From assembly GCF_019247615.1 (NCBI RefSeq), contig NZ_JAFBAT010000065.1, positions 1 to 32,547 of the forward strand: 32,547 nucleotides of DNA, written 5' to 3'. This DNA comes from Mycobacterium sp. (GTDB lineage: Bacteria; Actinomycetota; Actinomycetes; Mycobacteriales; Mycobacteriaceae). The translations under genes and the position numbers were made by a program. Numbering within the stretch: the stretch's first letter is position 1; each line of letters opens with the position of its first letter. Below, piece after piece: positions 20,135-30,380 of this stretch. The notes below the pieces were generated by a model. That model saw only the letters and a list, made by a program, of their open reading frames with translations. It was not told the origin of the DNA and did no database searches.

Positions 20135-20467
20135 TCACGCCCCGAACAGCCGGCGCCGCAGGGCGGCGGCGTTGCCGAAGATCCGGATTCCCAGCACGAC
20201 GATGATGGCGGTGGACAACTGCGTGCCGACGCCCAGTTGATCGCCGACATAGACGATCAGCGCTGCGACGAACACGTTGAACACGAACGAGACCACGAAC
20301 ACCTTCGGGTCAAAGATCCGTTCGAGATATGCACGCAGACCGCCGAATACCGCATCCAGCGCCGCCACCACCGCGATCGGCAGATAGGGCTGGATGACTT
20401 CGGGGACGGCTGGGTGAAACACCAGGCCCAGCACGATGCCGACCGCAAGCGCCGCGATACCGATCAT
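20135..20467 (-). CDS. sbp: Small basic protein Sbp (DUF1290)
   Basis: A 110-residue membrane protein of the DUF1290/Sbp family, often found with division genes in Gram-positive bacteria. Three hydrophobic segments are visible (about residues 2-17, 30-42 and 55-78) with the family signature 'AALDAVFGGLRAYLERIFDPKVFVVSF' in pieces. The C-terminus is basic ('ALRRRLFGA'). ATG 20467 preceded by AAGGGGAT is chosen; the 110 upstream residues in the ORF track overlap the preceding DUF881 gene and are not real. It sits between two DUF881 genes, an arrangement conserved across many actinobacteria and suggestive of one membrane complex. Function is unknown beyond that. Confidence 0.9.
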   Translation of the reverse strand: MIGIAALAVGIVLGLVFHPAVPEVIQPYLPIAVVAALDAVFGGLRAYLERIFDPKVFVVSFVFNVFVAALIVYVGDQLGVGTQLSTAIIVVLGIRIFGNAAALRRRLFGA

Positions 20468-20525
20468 GGTCGGTATCCCCTTGGCAGCCCTAGTCGGGCG
20501 ATCGGTCTCACGAAACGTGTCGTCA

Positions 20526-21449
20526 CTACGGCCCAATCTGTTTGGCGAACCTGACATTCCGGATCGATCCGGCAGGCAGCGAGAGACGGTCGGTGACGTC
20601 GACACTGACGGCCACACCGTAGGAGGTCTGGAGCAGCCTGAGACGTTGCAGGCCCGGGCTGTGATCGAAGACGTCTCGCATCGCGTGGGGTGGCCCCACC
20701 GCGAGGATCGAGTAGGGGCTGCCTGCGGGGCTGTTGTCGACCAGGATCGCGCCGCCGGCCTGCCGAATGGTGACGTTCGGCCCAATGCGGACACCACTCA
20801 CCGAGATGGCTTCCGCGCCACTGGCCCACAGCGAGTTCACCACCAGTTGCAGATCACGGTCCAGGATGATCTGCCTGCTGTCGTTGATGCGCTGCTTGGA
20901 CACGTCGGACAGGTTCGGACTGACGCCGGGATCCGTGATGGTGACCGTCAGGCCGGGACCAGTGACCGGTGTACTTGCCGCGGCCAGGCTCAGCGCGTCG
21001 AGACGGGTCAGCAGCCGCTGCCCCGCGGCGTTGTCCGCCAGCGCGCGTCGCTGTACCTCGTCGACTTGAGCCGACAACACGCCGCGCTGCTGACCCAACT
21101 TGCCCGCATCGGCTTCGGTCGAACGCACGTTTTGCACCAGCAGCTGCTGCGCGGTGCGCACGCCGGGTGCGACCGAGCGGGCCTGCGCGACGGCAGCGGC
21201 AAATACCGCGGCGATGAGCAGCGCCGCCAGGGACTGCCAAAGCCAGCCGAAGGCGCGGTGTGGGGCACTCTGCGAGGCGGCGGAGTCGGCACGTTTGGCG
21301 GCCGCCGCGGCATAGCCGGGGTCCAGCTGCTCCGAGAGCAAAGCACGCAACAGCGAGGGCACCGGGATCAGCTTGGGACTTTCCGCCACGTGGGCGCTGC
21401 GGCCGGCGTTGGGGTCGTAGCCGCCCAGCAAGCGGTCAGCGTCAGCCAT
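20526..21449 (-). CDS. DUF881 membrane protein (Rv1823-like)
   Basis: A 307-residue paralogue of the Rv1825-like protein. The polar N-terminus contains '[23 protein letters not shown]'. A membrane helix lies at about residues 69-88 ('[20 protein letters not shown]'), followed by a coiled-coil-like region and the DUF881 domain ('[16 protein letters not shown]', '[24 protein letters not shown]'). ATG 21449 is preferred: AGGTGAG precedes it and the length equals Rv1823. The GTG at 21455 is the alternative. Either start overlaps the end of pgsA2 (by 8 or 14 bases), so translation is coupled to the phospholipid synthase gene. Function unknown; an envelope role is inferred from context. Confidence 0.88.
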   Translation of the reverse strand: MADADRLLGGYDPNAGRSAHVAESPKLIPVPSLLRALLSEQLDPGYAAAAAKRADSAASQSAPHRAFGWLWQSLAALLIAAVFAAAVAQARSVAPGVRTAQQLLVQNVRSTEADAGKLGQQRGVLSAQVDEVQRRALADNAAGQRLLTRLDALSLAAASTPVTGPGLTVTITDPGVSPNLSDVSKQRINDSRQIILDRDLQLVVNSLWASGAEAISVSGVRIGPNVTIRQAGGAILVDNSPAGSPYSILAVGPPHAMRDVFDHSPGLQRLRLLQTSYGVAVSVDVTDRLSLPAGSIRNVRFAKQIGP

Positions 21450-22071
21450 GCTCACCTGCTTTGCCTACGACGGGCCGACGGTCGACATCGCTCAGCTTGG
21501 GCATTCGGCGCACGACCAGGATCACCTGCACCACATAGAGCACGAACGCCCACAAGTACAGATACAGGCCCCAGCCCAAGAAACCCCAGCCGCATGCTCG
21601 CAGGACGCGGCTCCACGCCGCTCCCCCCGTTCCCAGCAAGACCAGCGGGAAGCCGGACATCAAGGCGAAGGTCGCACCCTTACCCACATAGGTCACCGGT
21701 AACGCTGACAATCCGCGACTGCGAAGCAGCGGCAGCGTGGCAGCCAGCAGTCCGTCGCGCGCCAGCAGCGTGATGACGAACCACCACGGGACGATTCCGT
21801 CGATCGCCATCACCACCGGCACGGTGATCATGTAAAGCCGGTCGACGGCGGGGTCCAGCAGTGCGCCCAGCCGCGAAGACTGATTGAGCGTCCGCGCGAT
21901 CTTGCCGTCAGCCCAGTCCGAGGCGCCGCTGAACATCAAGATCGCCACCGCCCACCCGTTGGCGTGCGCGCACAGCAGAACGTAGACGAACACGGGGATG
22001 AGCACCAGGCGGATGGCGCTCAGGACGTTGGGGACCGTCAGCACCCGGTCGGGCGGAAGCACCGGCTCCAT
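21442..22071 (-). CDS. pgsA2: CDP-alcohol phosphatidyltransferase PgsA2
   Basis: A 209-residue integral membrane enzyme of phospholipid synthesis that transfers a phosphatidyl group from CDP-diacylglycerol to an alcohol. The full family motif D-x2-D-G-x2-A-R-x8-G-x3-D-x3-D is present, using Asp52, Asp55, Gly56, Ala59, Arg60, Gly69, Asp73 and Asp77. About five to six hydrophobic helices are visible. The acceptor is uncertain: Rv1822 is annotated as a phosphatidylglycerophosphate synthase and has also been suggested as a cardiolipin synthase. The ATG at 22071 is the natural start. It follows secA2 by 50 bases on the same strand and overlaps the Rv1823-like gene at its 3' end. Confidence 0.92.
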   Translation of the reverse strand: MEPVLPPDRVLTVPNVLSAIRLVLIPVFVYVLLCAHANGWAVAILMFSGASDWADGKIARTLNQSSRLGALLDPAVDRLYMITVPVVMAIDGIVPWWFVITLLARDGLLAATLPLLRSRGLSALPVTYVGKGATFALMSGFPLVLLGTGGAAWSRVLRACGWGFLGWGLYLYLWAFVLYVVQVILVVRRMPKLSDVDRRPVVGKAGEHG

Positions 22072-22121
22072 GAGCCGTGACCTTAACTCGGCAACCGTGA
22101 GGTTTGCAGCGCGGACCTCGC

Positions 22122-24458
22122 CTAGCGAAACACTCCGGGCAGGCTCAGGGTCGAGAGCGTGTCGTCGGACAGCGGGTTGTCATTGACCATGTAGGTCCAG
22201 GTCGACGTTGGTCGTGCCAGCTTGGACAGATCCAGCCCCGGCTCTTCTTCGAGCACATTGGCGGTTTCGAAGGTCTGTTGAGCCGCCTCGATCGCGTCGG
22301 CGGCAAGCGACGCGAACGCGTCGACCGCCAGGCGGTGGAACTCGTCGAGCGGATTTTGCCGGCCGAGCGCACGCAGATGAATGCTTTCGCGGATGTCGGC
22401 GAGGTACGCCAGATGGTCGGCCCAGCCGCGGTCCAGGTGATACAGCATGATCAGCCGGCAGATCTTCTCGAGGCGTTCTTCCGATATTTCCTCGGCCAGC
22501 TCCTCGTACCGATCCGGCGCCAGCTCGGCAAGTTCCTCGCGCGCGGTTGCCGTGCGCAGCAACGTGTTTCGCCGATCGACGATGATGGCGCGCTGCTGGG
22601 CGATCAGCTGGTTGTAGCGCCAGGTGTTCGCGTGCACGTCCAGCATCCGGCCCTCGGCGACGCGCTGAGCGTGATCGAGCAACCCGGCCGCCTTGGGGCT
22701 GACGATCCGGCCCTCCTCGTCGGTCTGCATGGGCAGCTTGTTGCGGTCGAGGTTGGCCTCGACGACGTCGTCTTCCCAGCTGGAAAAGAACACCGATGAC
22801 CCCGGGTCGCCCTGGCGTCCGGCGCGGCCACGCAGCTGGTTGTCGAGCCGTTCCGTGTGATGCCGCCCCGTGCCGACCACGTGCAGGCCGCCCAGTTCGG
22901 CCACCCGGTCGTGGTCGGCTTCGTCGGATCCGCCGAGCCTGATGTCGGTGCCGCGCCCGGCCATCTGTGTGGACACGGTGACCGTGCCGAACTCGCCGGC
23001 CTCGGCGATCACCTTCGCCTCCTCGGCGTCGTTCTTGGCGTTGAGCACCACCGCGGGGACGCCGCGGCGCAGCAGCCGCTCGTGCAACTCCTCGGATTCG
23101 GCCACGTCACGGGTGCCCACCAGCACCGGTTGCCCCGTCTCGTGGACCTCGACGATGTGGGCGACGATGGCGTCGTTCTTGGCGGCGGCGGTGATGTAGA
23201 CCCGGTCGGGCTCGTCATCGCGAATGTTGGGCTCGTTCGGGGGAATCGGCGACACCCCGAGCTTGTAGAACTGGCGCAGTTGCTCCCCGGCGGCCAGCGC
23301 GGTGCCGGTCATGCCGCACACGGTCGCATAGCGGTTGATGAGCGCCTGCACCGTGATGGTGTCGAGCACCTCGCCCGTCTCGGTGGTCTCGATGCCCTCC
23401 TTGGCCTCGACGGCGGCTTGCAGCCCGTCTGGCCAGCGCTGCAGCTGCGCGATGCGGCCGCGCGCCGCGTTGATCAGGTGCACCGCATCATCGCGCACGA
23501 TGTAGTGCACATCGCGCTGCAGGAGGACGTGCGCGTGCAGCGCGACGTTGACCTCGGTGAGCGTGGTGCCGACGTGCTCCTCGGAGTACAGGTCAATGCC
23601 GCCGAGCGCCTTCTCGAGTCTGCGCGCGCCCGCATCGGTCAGGTGCACGTTGCGGTTGTCGGAGTCGGTGGCGAAGTACTCGGCGGCGTCCTTGTCCGCG
23701 ACCAGCTCGCCGACCAGCTTGATGATCTCCTGACGCGGCGTTTCGCGGTGCGTGGTCCCGGCCAGTACCAGCGGGACGAGCGCCTCGTCCACCAGCACCG
23801 AGTCGGCCTCGTCGATGAGGGCCACGTCGGGATTGGGTGACACCAGGTCGTCGACGTCGGTCACCAGCTGGTCGCGCAGGACATCGAAGCCGATCTCGTT
23901 CACTGAGGCGTACGTGACGTCGCAGCCGTAGGCGGCCCGGCGCTCCTCGCTCGTCGATTCGGCGGTGATCCAGCCGACCGTCAGCCCCAGGGCCTCCAGC
24001 AGCGGGCCCATCCACTCCGCGTCGCGGCGGGCCAGGTAATCGTTGATGGTCACCACGTGCACGTGCCGCCCGGCGAGGGCGTATCCGGCCGCGGCGATCG
24101 CACCGGCGAGGGTTTTGCCCTCACCCGTCGCCATCTCGATCACGTCGCCGGCGAGCATGCGCAGCGCGCCCAGCAATTGGACGTTGAATGGCCGCAGCCC
24201 CGTCTTCCGTTCGGCCGCTTCCCGTGTGATCGCGAGGAACTGGGGTATGTCGTCGGAGTCCGCGAGATCGTCGAGCTTCAGCAGACTCGTTGCCTTGCGC
24301 AGCTTTTCGTCAGTGAGGTCGGCGGCTTCCTTGTCGTAGTCCTCCGAGGCCGTCACCTGGGCCATCGAACGACTACGGTCCTTTTCGGTGCTGGCGCCGA
24401 GCAGTCGCCAGAATCGGCTGCTCAGGCTACCTGGTTGCGCGCGGGTGGTCTTTTGCAC
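22122..24458 (-). CDS. secA2: Accessory Sec translocase ATPase SecA2
   Basis: A 778-residue ATPase for the accessory export pathway, which in Mtb exports a small set of virulence-related proteins and is not essential for growth in culture. Walker A '[11 protein letters not shown]' has its lysine at residue 115, the same number used in the Mtb K115R mutant literature, which supports this start. The DEAD-like '[15 protein letters not shown]', helicase motif '[15 protein letters not shown]', '[15 protein letters not shown]' and the C-terminal scaffold domain follow. It lacks the long C-terminal linker of SecA1. The GTG at 24458 has no Shine-Dalgarno but a -10-like TACCGT six bases upstream, so the mRNA may be leaderless. 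Confidence 0.96.
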   Translation of the reverse strand: MQKTTRAQPGSLSSRFWRLLGASTEKDRSRSMAQVTASEDYDKEAADLTDEKLRKATSLLKLDDLADSDDIPQFLAITREAAERKTGLRPFNVQLLGALRMLAGDVIEMATGEGKTLAGAIAAAGYALAGRHVHVVTINDYLARRDAEWMGPLLEALGLTVGWITAESTSEERRAAYGCDVTYASVNEIGFDVLRDQLVTDVDDLVSPNPDVALIDEADSVLVDEALVPLVLAGTTHRETPRQEIIKLVGELVADKDAAEYFATDSDNRNVHLTDAGARRLEKALGGIDLYSEEHVGTTLTEVNVALHAHVLLQRDVHYIVRDDAVHLINAARGRIAQLQRWPDGLQAAVEAKEGIETTETGEVLDTITVQALINRYATVCGMTGTALAAGEQLRQFYKLGVSPIPPNEPNIRDDEPDRVYITAAAKNDAIVAHIVEVHETGQPVLVGTRDVAESEELHERLLRRGVPAVVLNAKNDAEEAKVIAEAGEFGTVTVSTQMAGRGTDIRLGGSDEADHDRVAELGGLHVVGTGRHHTERLDNQLRGRAGRQGDPGSSVFFSSWEDDVVEANLDRNKLPMQTDEEGRIVSPKAAGLLDHAQRVAEGRMLDVHANTWRYNQLIAQQRAIIVDRRNTLLRTATAREELAELAPDRYEELAEEISEERLEKICRLIMLYHLDRGWADHLAYLADIRESIHLRALGRQNPLDEFHRLAVDAFASLAADAIEAAQQTFETANVLEEEPGLDLSKLARPTSTWTYMVNDNPLSDDTLSTLSLPGVFR

Positions 24459-24464
24459 AGGTCA

Positions 24465-24470
24465 ACGGTA
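24465..24470 (-). promoter_or_regulatory. -10 element of a likely leaderless secA2 transcript
   Basis: TACCGT on the minus strand fits TAnnnT and ends six bases before the GTG, which would put the transcription start on the first base of the start codon. No ribosome binding site is seen. Leaderless mRNAs are frequent in mycobacteria. Confidence 0.55.
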
Positions 24471-24522
24471 CGCGACGGGCCGACTCGCGTGTCTGCATGT
24501 AACACGCCTGGCGCCGCCCGGC

Positions 24523-26166
24523 TCAGGCCAGGTTGGATCGACGCGGATAGGCGATGCTCGGATCGGTGAGCACGTTGACCACGGCGGGCAGGCCGCTGGT
24601 GAACGCACGTTCCAGCGCCGGCCGCAGCTCGCCGGGCGCGCTCACGAGTTCACCGTGTCCGCCGAGGGCGCGCACCACCTCGTCATAGCGAGTGCCCGGA
24701 CGCAACTCGGCCACCACCGAGTAGCCGTACAGCGCCTCCATCGGGTGCTTTTCCAGAGCCCAGATCCCGTTGTTTCCGATCACCGACACGACCGGGACGT
24801 TGTGGCGCACCAAGGTGTCCCATTCCATGCCGCTGAATCCGAACGCGCCGTCGCCCTGCAGCAACACGACCTGGCGATCCGGCCGGGCCACCTTAGCGGC
24901 CAGGGCATACCCGGGACCGGAACCGAGACAGCCGAACGGGCCGCTGTCGAGCCAGCAGCCCGGAAGGAAGCTGTCGATCACCCGGCCGGCGTACGACCCG
25001 AAGTCGCCAGCATCGATGACGACGATGGCATCGCGGTCCAGCATCGGCGCCAGCTCCGCGTATACCCGCATTGGGTGCAGCGGGCTCCGGTCATCGGCGA
25101 GATCGGCGCTTTCGCCCTCCCGCGCGGCGGCCTCGGCCGTGCGCAGCTCGGCGAGCCAGTCCCGATGGCCGATGGTGCCCGCTTCGGCCAAGGCGGAAAG
25201 GGTTGAGGTGAGGTCGCCGTAAAGCCCGGCCACTATGGGACGCGGATGCTCGCTGTCGGGTTGGGCACGGTCGGCGACGATGAGCTGGGTCTCGGGTCCG
25301 AAAACGTTGCCGAAGCCGAGCCGGAAATCCATCGGCACGCCGACGACCAGCGCGACGTCGGCCGCACCCAGCGCTTTCCCGCGCGCCCGGGAAAACGCCA
25401 ACGGGTGGTCGGCGGGCACCGCACCGCGGGCCATCCCATTCATCAGCACGGGAATCTGAAGTTCTTCGGCCAGCCGCAGCAGAGCCGCCTCGGCGTGCCC
25501 CCACCAAATGTTGGTGCCGGCCATGATGACCGGGCGCTGGGCCGCGGACAACAGGCCGGCGGCGCGGTCGAGCGCGGCGCCGTCGGGAATGGGTTTCGGT
25601 GGGAAATCCGTCAAGGCGCCGGGGCGTCCGTCATCGCCTGACATCGAGAAGACGTGGTCCATCGGGAAGTCGACGAATCCCACCCCCGATGGCGCGCCGA
25701 CGGCCGCCCGTAATGCCTCGTCGACCAGCCGGCCGGCGTCCTCGGCCGACTGCGCGGTGGCGGCGAATCGGGCCAGTGGAGCCACAAACGGCACGTGGTC
25801 GATCTCCTGCAACGAGCCCATCCCCCAGCGCGCCGCCGGGGCCCGCCCGCCGAGAACGACCAGGGGCGACTGGTTTTGCTGCGCGGCCGCCATCGCGCTC
25901 ATCCCGTTGGTGACGCCGGGGCCCGCGGTGAGCGCGGCCACGCCCGGCACTCGGGTCACCTTCGACCAGCCCTCGGCGGCAAACGTCGCGGTCTGCTCGT
26001 GCCGGGTGTCGATCAACCGGATGTCCTCGTCGCGGCAACCGTCGTAGATGGAAAACAGATGGCCGCCCGACAGCGTGAAGACGGTGTCGACGCCGCTGGC
26101 CTTCAGGCGGCGCGCGATGAGCCGGCCGGCGTGCACGGTCTGGTTGGACGGAGCGTCGATGCTCAT
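24523..26166 (-). CDS. ilvG: Thiamine-diphosphate enzyme annotated as acetolactate synthase IlvG
   Basis: A 547-residue TPP-dependent enzyme with the three-domain fold of acetolactate synthases, oxalyl-CoA decarboxylases and related lyases. The N-terminal PYR domain has the catalytic glutamate at residue 57 ('[15 protein letters not shown]'). The C-terminal PP domain has the cofactor motif '[20 protein letters not shown]' from residue 438 and the 'GNNGIW' end. It equals Rv1820 in length. Mycobacterial ilvB1 is the main acetolactate synthase for branched-chain amino acids, and the reaction of IlvG-type paralogues is less certain; a 2-hydroxyacyl-CoA lyase-like activity is possible. It is divergent from bacA across 71 bases and precedes secA2 by 64. 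Confidence 0.88.
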   Translation of the reverse strand: MSIDAPSNQTVHAGRLIARRLKASGVDTVFTLSGGHLFSIYDGCRDEDIRLIDTRHEQTATFAAEGWSKVTRVPGVAALTAGPGVTNGMSAMAAAQQNQSPLVVLGGRAPAARWGMGSLQEIDHVPFVAPLARFAATAQSAEDAGRLVDEALRAAVGAPSGVGFVDFPMDHVFSMSGDDGRPGALTDFPPKPIPDGAALDRAAGLLSAAQRPVIMAGTNIWWGHAEAALLRLAEELQIPVLMNGMARGAVPADHPLAFSRARGKALGAADVALVVGVPMDFRLGFGNVFGPETQLIVADRAQPDSEHPRPIVAGLYGDLTSTLSALAEAGTIGHRDWLAELRTAEAAAREGESADLADDRSPLHPMRVYAELAPMLDRDAIVVIDAGDFGSYAGRVIDSFLPGCWLDSGPFGCLGSGPGYALAAKVARPDRQVVLLQGDGAFGFSGMEWDTLVRHNVPVVSVIGNNGIWALEKHPMEALYGYSVVAELRPGTRYDEVVRALGGHGELVSAPGELRPALERAFTSGLPAVVNVLTDPSIAYPRRSNLA

Positions 26167-26174
26167 CCAAAAAG

Positions 26175-26186
26175 CCTATCGATAGG
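26175..26186. promoter_or_regulatory. Perfect 12-bp palindrome between ilvG and bacA
   Basis: CCTATCGATAGG is fully self-complementary and lies in the 71-bp divergent gap, 9 bases from the ilvG start and about 50 from the bacA start. It could be an operator for either or both genes. A second inverted repeat, GGTGCT (26185-26190) with AGCACC (26209-26214), overlaps it in the bacA leader. Confidence 0.45.
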
Positions 26187-26237
26187 TGCTCGGGTACCTT
26201 CGCGGGGAAGCACCCCCTTGTAGAAGGAGACGCGAAG

Positions 26238-28157
26238 TTGGGCCCCACGCCGTTCAAGCCGTCGATCGACTGGTCGGCGGCGTTCACCGATTCGTTGCGG
26301 TGGCTCGCCATAGCCTGGGCGATCGCCGCGGTGTGTCTGCTGCTCGTGCTTCTCGCGTTCAGGTATCTGACGCCGTGGGGCCGCCAGTTCTGGCGCATCA
26401 CCCGCGGCTATTTCGTGGGTCGCTCGAGCGTCAAGGTGTGGGTGTGGCTCGGTGTGCTGTTGCTGTCCGTGCTGCTCGCGGTGCGCCTCACCGTCCTGCT
26501 GAGCTACCAGGGCAATGACCTGTACACGGCGGTACAGAAAGCCGTCCAGGGCGTCGCGGCCGGCAACGATGGCATCAAACAGTCTGGGATACACGGCTTT
26601 TGGATGTCGATCGCAATTTTCAGCGTGCTGGCGGCCATCTATGTGGTCCGCTTCATGATCGATATCTATCTGACGCAGCGCTTCGTCATCGCCTGGCGCA
26701 TGTGGCTGACCGCTCACCTAACCGATGACTGGCTGGACGGCAAGGCCTATTACCGGGACCTGTTCATCGACAACACCATCGACAACCCCGACCAGCGCAT
26801 CCAGCAGGACATCGACATCTTCACCGCCAATGCCGGTAGCACCCCGAACATTCCGTCCAACGGGACGGGCAACACCTTGCTATTCGGGGCCGTCAATGCG
26901 GTTGCCTCGGTGATCTCGTTCGCGGCCATTCTGTGGAACTTGTCGGGGAACCTTAACCTCTTCGGCTTCGAGTTGCCGCGCGTGATGTTCTTCACTGTTC
27001 TCGTCTATGTGCTGATAGCAACGGTGGTCGCGATCTGGCTGGGCCGTCCGTTGATTTGGCTGAGCTTCAACAACGAGAAGCTTAACGCCGCGTTCCGTTA
27101 TGCCCTGGTGCGATTGCGTGACGCCGCCGAGGCGGTCGGCTTCTACCGGGGCGAGCGGGTCGAGCGGGCGCAGCTGTGGCGGCGCTTCACGCCGATCATC
27201 GCGAATTACCGCAAATTCGTGCGCCGCACAATCATTTTCAACGGGTGGAACTGGTCGATGTCGCAGGTAATAGTTCCGTTGCCTTGGGTGATTCAGGCGC
27301 CACGGCTTTTTGCCGGCAAGATCGATTTCGGCGATGTCGGCCAGAGCGCGACAGCGTTCGGCAATATTCAGGACTCGCTGTCGTTCTTCCGCAACAACTA
27401 TGACGCGTTTGCGGCCTACCGCGCGGCGATCATCCGGTTGCACGGCCTCGTCGACGCCAATAGCAGGGGCCGCGCACTGCCGACGATTCTGGTCAAGCCC
27501 AGCGATGAGGCCACCGTCGAACTCCGTGGCGTCGAGGTGCGCACGCCGGCCGGGGACCAACTGATCGACCCGCTCGATGTGCAGCTCGACGACGGCGGAT
27601 CGCTGGTGATCACGGGGCGCTCGGGCGCCGGGAAGACCACGCTGCTGCGCAGCCTGGCCGAGTTGTGGCCCTATGCCTCGGGGACGCTGTGTCGCCCCGA
27701 CGGTGACAACGCGACGATGTTCCTCTCACAGCTGCCCTATGTCCCGCTCGGAAGCCTGCGCACGGTCGTGTGCTACCCGAACGAGCCGGGCAACGTCTCA
27801 GATGAAGAGCTGCACGACGTCCTGACCAAGGTGGCGTTGGCGCCGCTGGCGGTCCGTCTCGACGACGAAAAGGACTGGGCCAAGGTGCTGTCCCCCGGTG
27901 AGCAGCAGCGCGTGGCCTTCGCCCGCATCCTGCTGACCAAGCCGAAGGCCGTATTTCTCGATGAGGCCACGTCCGCGCTCGACGAGGGACTGGAGTTCGC
28001 GCTTTACCAGCTGGTGCGCACCGAGTTACCGGACACCGTCTTGGTCAGCGTCAGCCATCGGCCCACCGTCGAGCAACACCACGCCCAGCAGCTGCACTTG
28101 CTGGGCGGCGGCGAATGGCGGCTGGGTCCGGTGGAGAAGGAACCCGCAGGGGTCTAG
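26238..28157 (+). CDS. bacA: SbmA/BacA-like ABC transporter (Rv1819c type; cobalamin and hydrophilic solute import)
   Basis: A 639-residue half-transporter, equal in length to Rv1819c. The SbmA/BacA-like membrane domain spans about residues 1-420 ('[16 protein letters not shown]', '[25 protein letters not shown]'). The C-terminal ATPase domain has Walker A 'GRSGAGKTT' at 460-468, the signature 'LSPGEQQR' and Walker B '[12 protein letters not shown]'. In Mtb this protein imports vitamin B12 and hydrophilic antimicrobial compounds such as bleomycin, and its structure shows a very large water-filled cavity. The TTG at 26238 is supported by AAGGAGA seven bases upstream and by the conserved '[10 protein letters not shown]' start. 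PE_PGRS33, next to it in Mtb, is missing here. Confidence 0.95.
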   Translation: MGPTPFKPSIDWSAAFTDSLRWLAIAWAIAAVCLLLVLLAFRYLTPWGRQFWRITRGYFVGRSSVKVWVWLGVLLLSVLLAVRLTVLLSYQGNDLYTAVQKAVQGVAAGNDGIKQSGIHGFWMSIAIFSVLAAIYVVRFMIDIYLTQRFVIAWRMWLTAHLTDDWLDGKAYYRDLFIDNTIDNPDQRIQQDIDIFTANAGSTPNIPSNGTGNTLLFGAVNAVASVISFAAILWNLSGNLNLFGFELPRVMFFTVLVYVLIATVVAIWLGRPLIWLSFNNEKLNAAFRYALVRLRDAAEAVGFYRGERVERAQLWRRFTPIIANYRKFVRRTIIFNGWNWSMSQVIVPLPWVIQAPRLFAGKIDFGDVGQSATAFGNIQDSLSFFRNNYDAFAAYRAAIIRLHGLVDANSRGRALPTILVKPSDEATVELRGVEVRTPAGDQLIDPLDVQLDDGGSLVITGRSGAGKTTLLRSLAELWPYASGTLCRPDGDNATMFLSQLPYVPLGSLRTVVCYPNEPGNVSDEELHDVLTKVALAPLAVRLDDEKDWAKVLSPGEQQRVAFARILLTKPKAVFLDEATSALDEGLEFALYQLVRTELPDTVLVSVSHRPTVEQHHAQQLHLLGGGEWRLGPVEKEPAGV

Positions 28158-28202
28158 CGGGCCCGGCGGGGCCGAGCGATCGTCGGCGTGGTGGCGTCGA
28201 AA

Positions 28203-28249
28203 CTGTAGATTTGCAGGCCGCTACTCGCACCTTCCCTGCGCATTTACAG
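28203..28249. repeat. Imperfect 15-bp inverted repeat between convergent genes
   Basis: CTGTAGATTTGCAGG (28203-28217) and CCTGCGCATTTACAG (28235-28249) are complementary at 12 of 15 positions around a 17-nt loop. It lies in the 102-bp convergent gap between bacA and the flavoprotein gene, where a bidirectional terminator or a dispersed repeat would be expected. There is no U-tract. Confidence 0.6.
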
Positions 28250-28259
28250 GCTCGGCGAG

Positions 28260-29741
28260 TCAACGCGCCTGCGCGCCTACGGCGCTACGCGCCGCGTGCG
28301 CTCCGGCGCGGCGCCCGAAGAACGAGCCTTCACCCAGCTGCGTGCCACTCGCGTAGCCCTTGCCGTCCTGCGCGATGTTCGAGGCGCACGCCCCCACCGC
28401 GTACAGGCCGGGTACCACCGTGTCGTCTGCGCGCAGCACCTGGCCGTCCACCGACGTGGCCAGCCCACCGACGGTGAATCCGGCGTACATCGCCTTGCCG
28501 AGCGACATGTCGAACGCGCCCCAGGGGCCTTTGTCCTGCGGCGCAAGGAATTCCGGCTGCTTGTGGAAATCGGGGTCCTCGCCGCGCGCGGCATAGGTGT
28601 TGTACTGGTCCAGCGTTGCGACCAGGTTCCCCTCCGGGATGCCGAGCGCGGCTTCCATTTCGCCAACGGTTTCCCACCCGTCGATCAGCGGAACCAGCGG
28701 CATCTTGGGGTGCTCGAGATGAGCCTCGTCGACGATCAAATAGGCCGCGCTGTCAGGCTGATCCATGATGAACCCTGCGGTCCTGGAATGGTAGGAGTCC
28801 TCGGCCACGAACCGCTGGCCGAGCTTGTTCACGATGATCCCGGTGAGCAGGATGGACGGCGGGTACGGCGGAGCCGTGATGAAGATCTGATCCATGTGCC
28901 GGGTTGCGCCTCCGGCCGATACGCCCATCCGGATGCCCAGGCCGTCGTCGTACGTGTTCCCCAGCACGAACGGCTTTTCGGCCAGTTTCGGCGTGTACTC
29001 GGCGACCATCTCCGGATTCATCACGAATCCCCCGGCCGCGATGATGACCGACTTCGCCTTGATCGCACCGGTTTCGGCGAAGCGCTTCCACATCACGCCG
29101 GTCACACGAGATCCGGGGCCCGAACCATCCACGACGAGTTGCGTGGCGCCCGTCTCGTACCGAATCTGCACGCCGAGTTCGGCTGCCCGCTTGAGGAGCA
29201 GGTCGATCACCATGCTGGCGCCGCCGGTGTCGCCGGGCACGGGCACCTTGTGACCGCGCGGGGCGGGCACCGCCTTCTCCAAGAAGGGCCACACCTTCTC
29301 GTTCCCCGTGAACATCAACCCTTCGGTGTTGGGCTGAATCACGGCCTTGTCGGGAAAAAAGCTCCGCTCAAACTGAAAACCCAAGTCCTCCAACCAGTTA
29401 AAGTGCTCGACGCTGCCCTCGCAGTACGCGCGAATCTTGTCGTGTTCCGGTTGGCGCGACACCGCAACCAGGTACTTGTACATCTCCTCCGGCGAATCGG
29501 GATGACCGGTCGCCTGCTGGACCGCGGTGCCGCCGCCAAGGTAAAAGTGCCCTCCGGCAAGGGATGTGGTGCCACCAGCCGCGGCGGCACGCTCGAGAAC
29601 CAGGACCCGCGCACCGCTGGCCGCCGCGCTGACGGCGGCGCATCCACCGCCGATGCCGAAACCGATCACTACCACGTCGACGTCATCCGACCAGGCTGCC
29701 ACCGTATCCGCATTGACCGTTGCGGGTATCTCGCTGCTCAT
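28260..29741 (-). CDS. FAD-dependent oxidoreductase, KstD/fumarate-reductase-like (Rv1817-like)
   Basis: A 493-residue flavoprotein of the succinate dehydrogenase/fumarate reductase flavoprotein superfamily, in the branch that includes 3-ketosteroid delta-1-dehydrogenases. The N-terminal dinucleotide fold is clear ('VVVIGFGIGGGCAAVSAAASG', about residues 23-43, then 'VLVLERAAAAGGTTSLAGG'). The C-terminal FAD motif reads 'VVPGLYAVGACASNIAQDGKGY' and ends 'SGTQLGEGSFFGRRAG'. The substrate is not known. ATG 29741 with GAGGAG eight bases upstream is preferred to the GTG at 29750. It follows the VOC gene by 49 bases and probably shares its transcript, which would place it behind the KstR-type box. 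A steroid or related cyclic substrate is therefore an inference from family and operator together. Confidence 0.86.
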   Translation of the reverse strand: MSSEIPATVNADTVAAWSDDVDVVVIGFGIGGGCAAVSAAASGARVLVLERAAAAGGTTSLAGGHFYLGGGTAVQQATGHPDSPEEMYKYLVAVSRQPEHDKIRAYCEGSVEHFNWLEDLGFQFERSFFPDKAVIQPNTEGLMFTGNEKVWPFLEKAVPAPRGHKVPVPGDTGGASMVIDLLLKRAAELGVQIRYETGATQLVVDGSGPGSRVTGVMWKRFAETGAIKAKSVIIAAGGFVMNPEMVAEYTPKLAEKPFVLGNTYDDGLGIRMGVSAGGATRHMDQIFITAPPYPPSILLTGIIVNKLGQRFVAEDSYHSRTAGFIMDQPDSAAYLIVDEAHLEHPKMPLVPLIDGWETVGEMEAALGIPEGNLVATLDQYNTYAARGEDPDFHKQPEFLAPQDKGPWGAFDMSLGKAMYAGFTVGGLATSVDGQVLRADDTVVPGLYAVGACASNIAQDGKGYASGTQLGEGSFFGRRAGAHAARSAVGAQAR

Positions 29742-29790
29742 TGGCGCCACTCCTCTTCACCGCTGTGCGCTGCATCGTCGGTGGCGGGGC

Positions 29791-30291
29791 TCACCGCTGC
29801 TCCTGTTTGACGTAGTCGTAGAACGCCCTTATCTCCGCGGGGACGTAGGCGATCTCCACGAACGGCACCCCCGCCTTCGCCGCCGAGACATAGGCGAACT
29901 GCAGCCCACCGGGCATTACGCCCCGTTGAACGACGGCGGCGCCACGGCTGGCGGCATCGGACAACGCCGCCTCCAATTCCCCGGGGTCCCGAGCCTCGAT
30001 GCAGATGTGGTGCAGCCCGGGCCCGGAGTCCCGCAGAAAGTCACTATAGATGTTCTCTCCGCGCACCGGTGCGACCAACTCCAGCTGCATGTCGCCGAGA
30101 TAGCTCAGGGAGATGCTGGCGACGAAATCGGCGGGCTTGCCAAGGTAGCTGCAGGCGTCCGGAGCAAAGTGCACATCCGGAATGCGCACCCACTTGCGAA
30201 CGCCTAACAACCCGGTGAGCGCCGTTTCTGTGGCATCCAGGTCCGGGGTAACCCACGCGATCTGCGTCGGCGACTGAACGGGAAGGGTCAT
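29791..30291 (-). CDS. VOC-superfamily (glyoxalase/dioxygenase-like) protein
   Basis: A 166-residue protein of the vicinal-oxygen-chelate fold with two beta-alpha-beta-beta-beta modules. 'IAWVTPDLDATETALTGLLGVRKW' opens the first. 'MQLELVAPVRGENIYSDFLRDSGPGLHHICIEARD' in pieces spans the join and supplies likely metal ligands (the Glu in 'LELVAP' and the His pair in 'GLHHI'). 'PFVEIAYVP' gives a further Glu. Relatives include methylmalonyl-CoA epimerase, glyoxalase I and extradiol dioxygenases, so the reaction is open. ATG 30291 has GCGAGGCG just upstream; the ORF-track extension of 114 residues runs into the TetR gene and is rejected. I know of no counterpart at this position in Mtb. It lies downstream of a KstR-like box and 49 bases before the flavoprotein gene. 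Confidence 0.85.
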   Translation of the reverse strand: MTLPVQSPTQIAWVTPDLDATETALTGLLGVRKWVRIPDVHFAPDACSYLGKPADFVASISLSYLGDMQLELVAPVRGENIYSDFLRDSGPGLHHICIEARDPGELEAALSDAASRGAAVVQRGVMPGGLQFAYVSAAKAGVPFVEIAYVPAEIRAFYDYVKQEQR

Positions 30292-30380
30292 CGCCTCGCA
30301 GGATAGCCCAGTCGGCGGGCCGCCAGAAAGGGCCGCCGCGCGTTTGCCACAAAGTGCCACGTCGGCCCGCGAGAAGCCGG

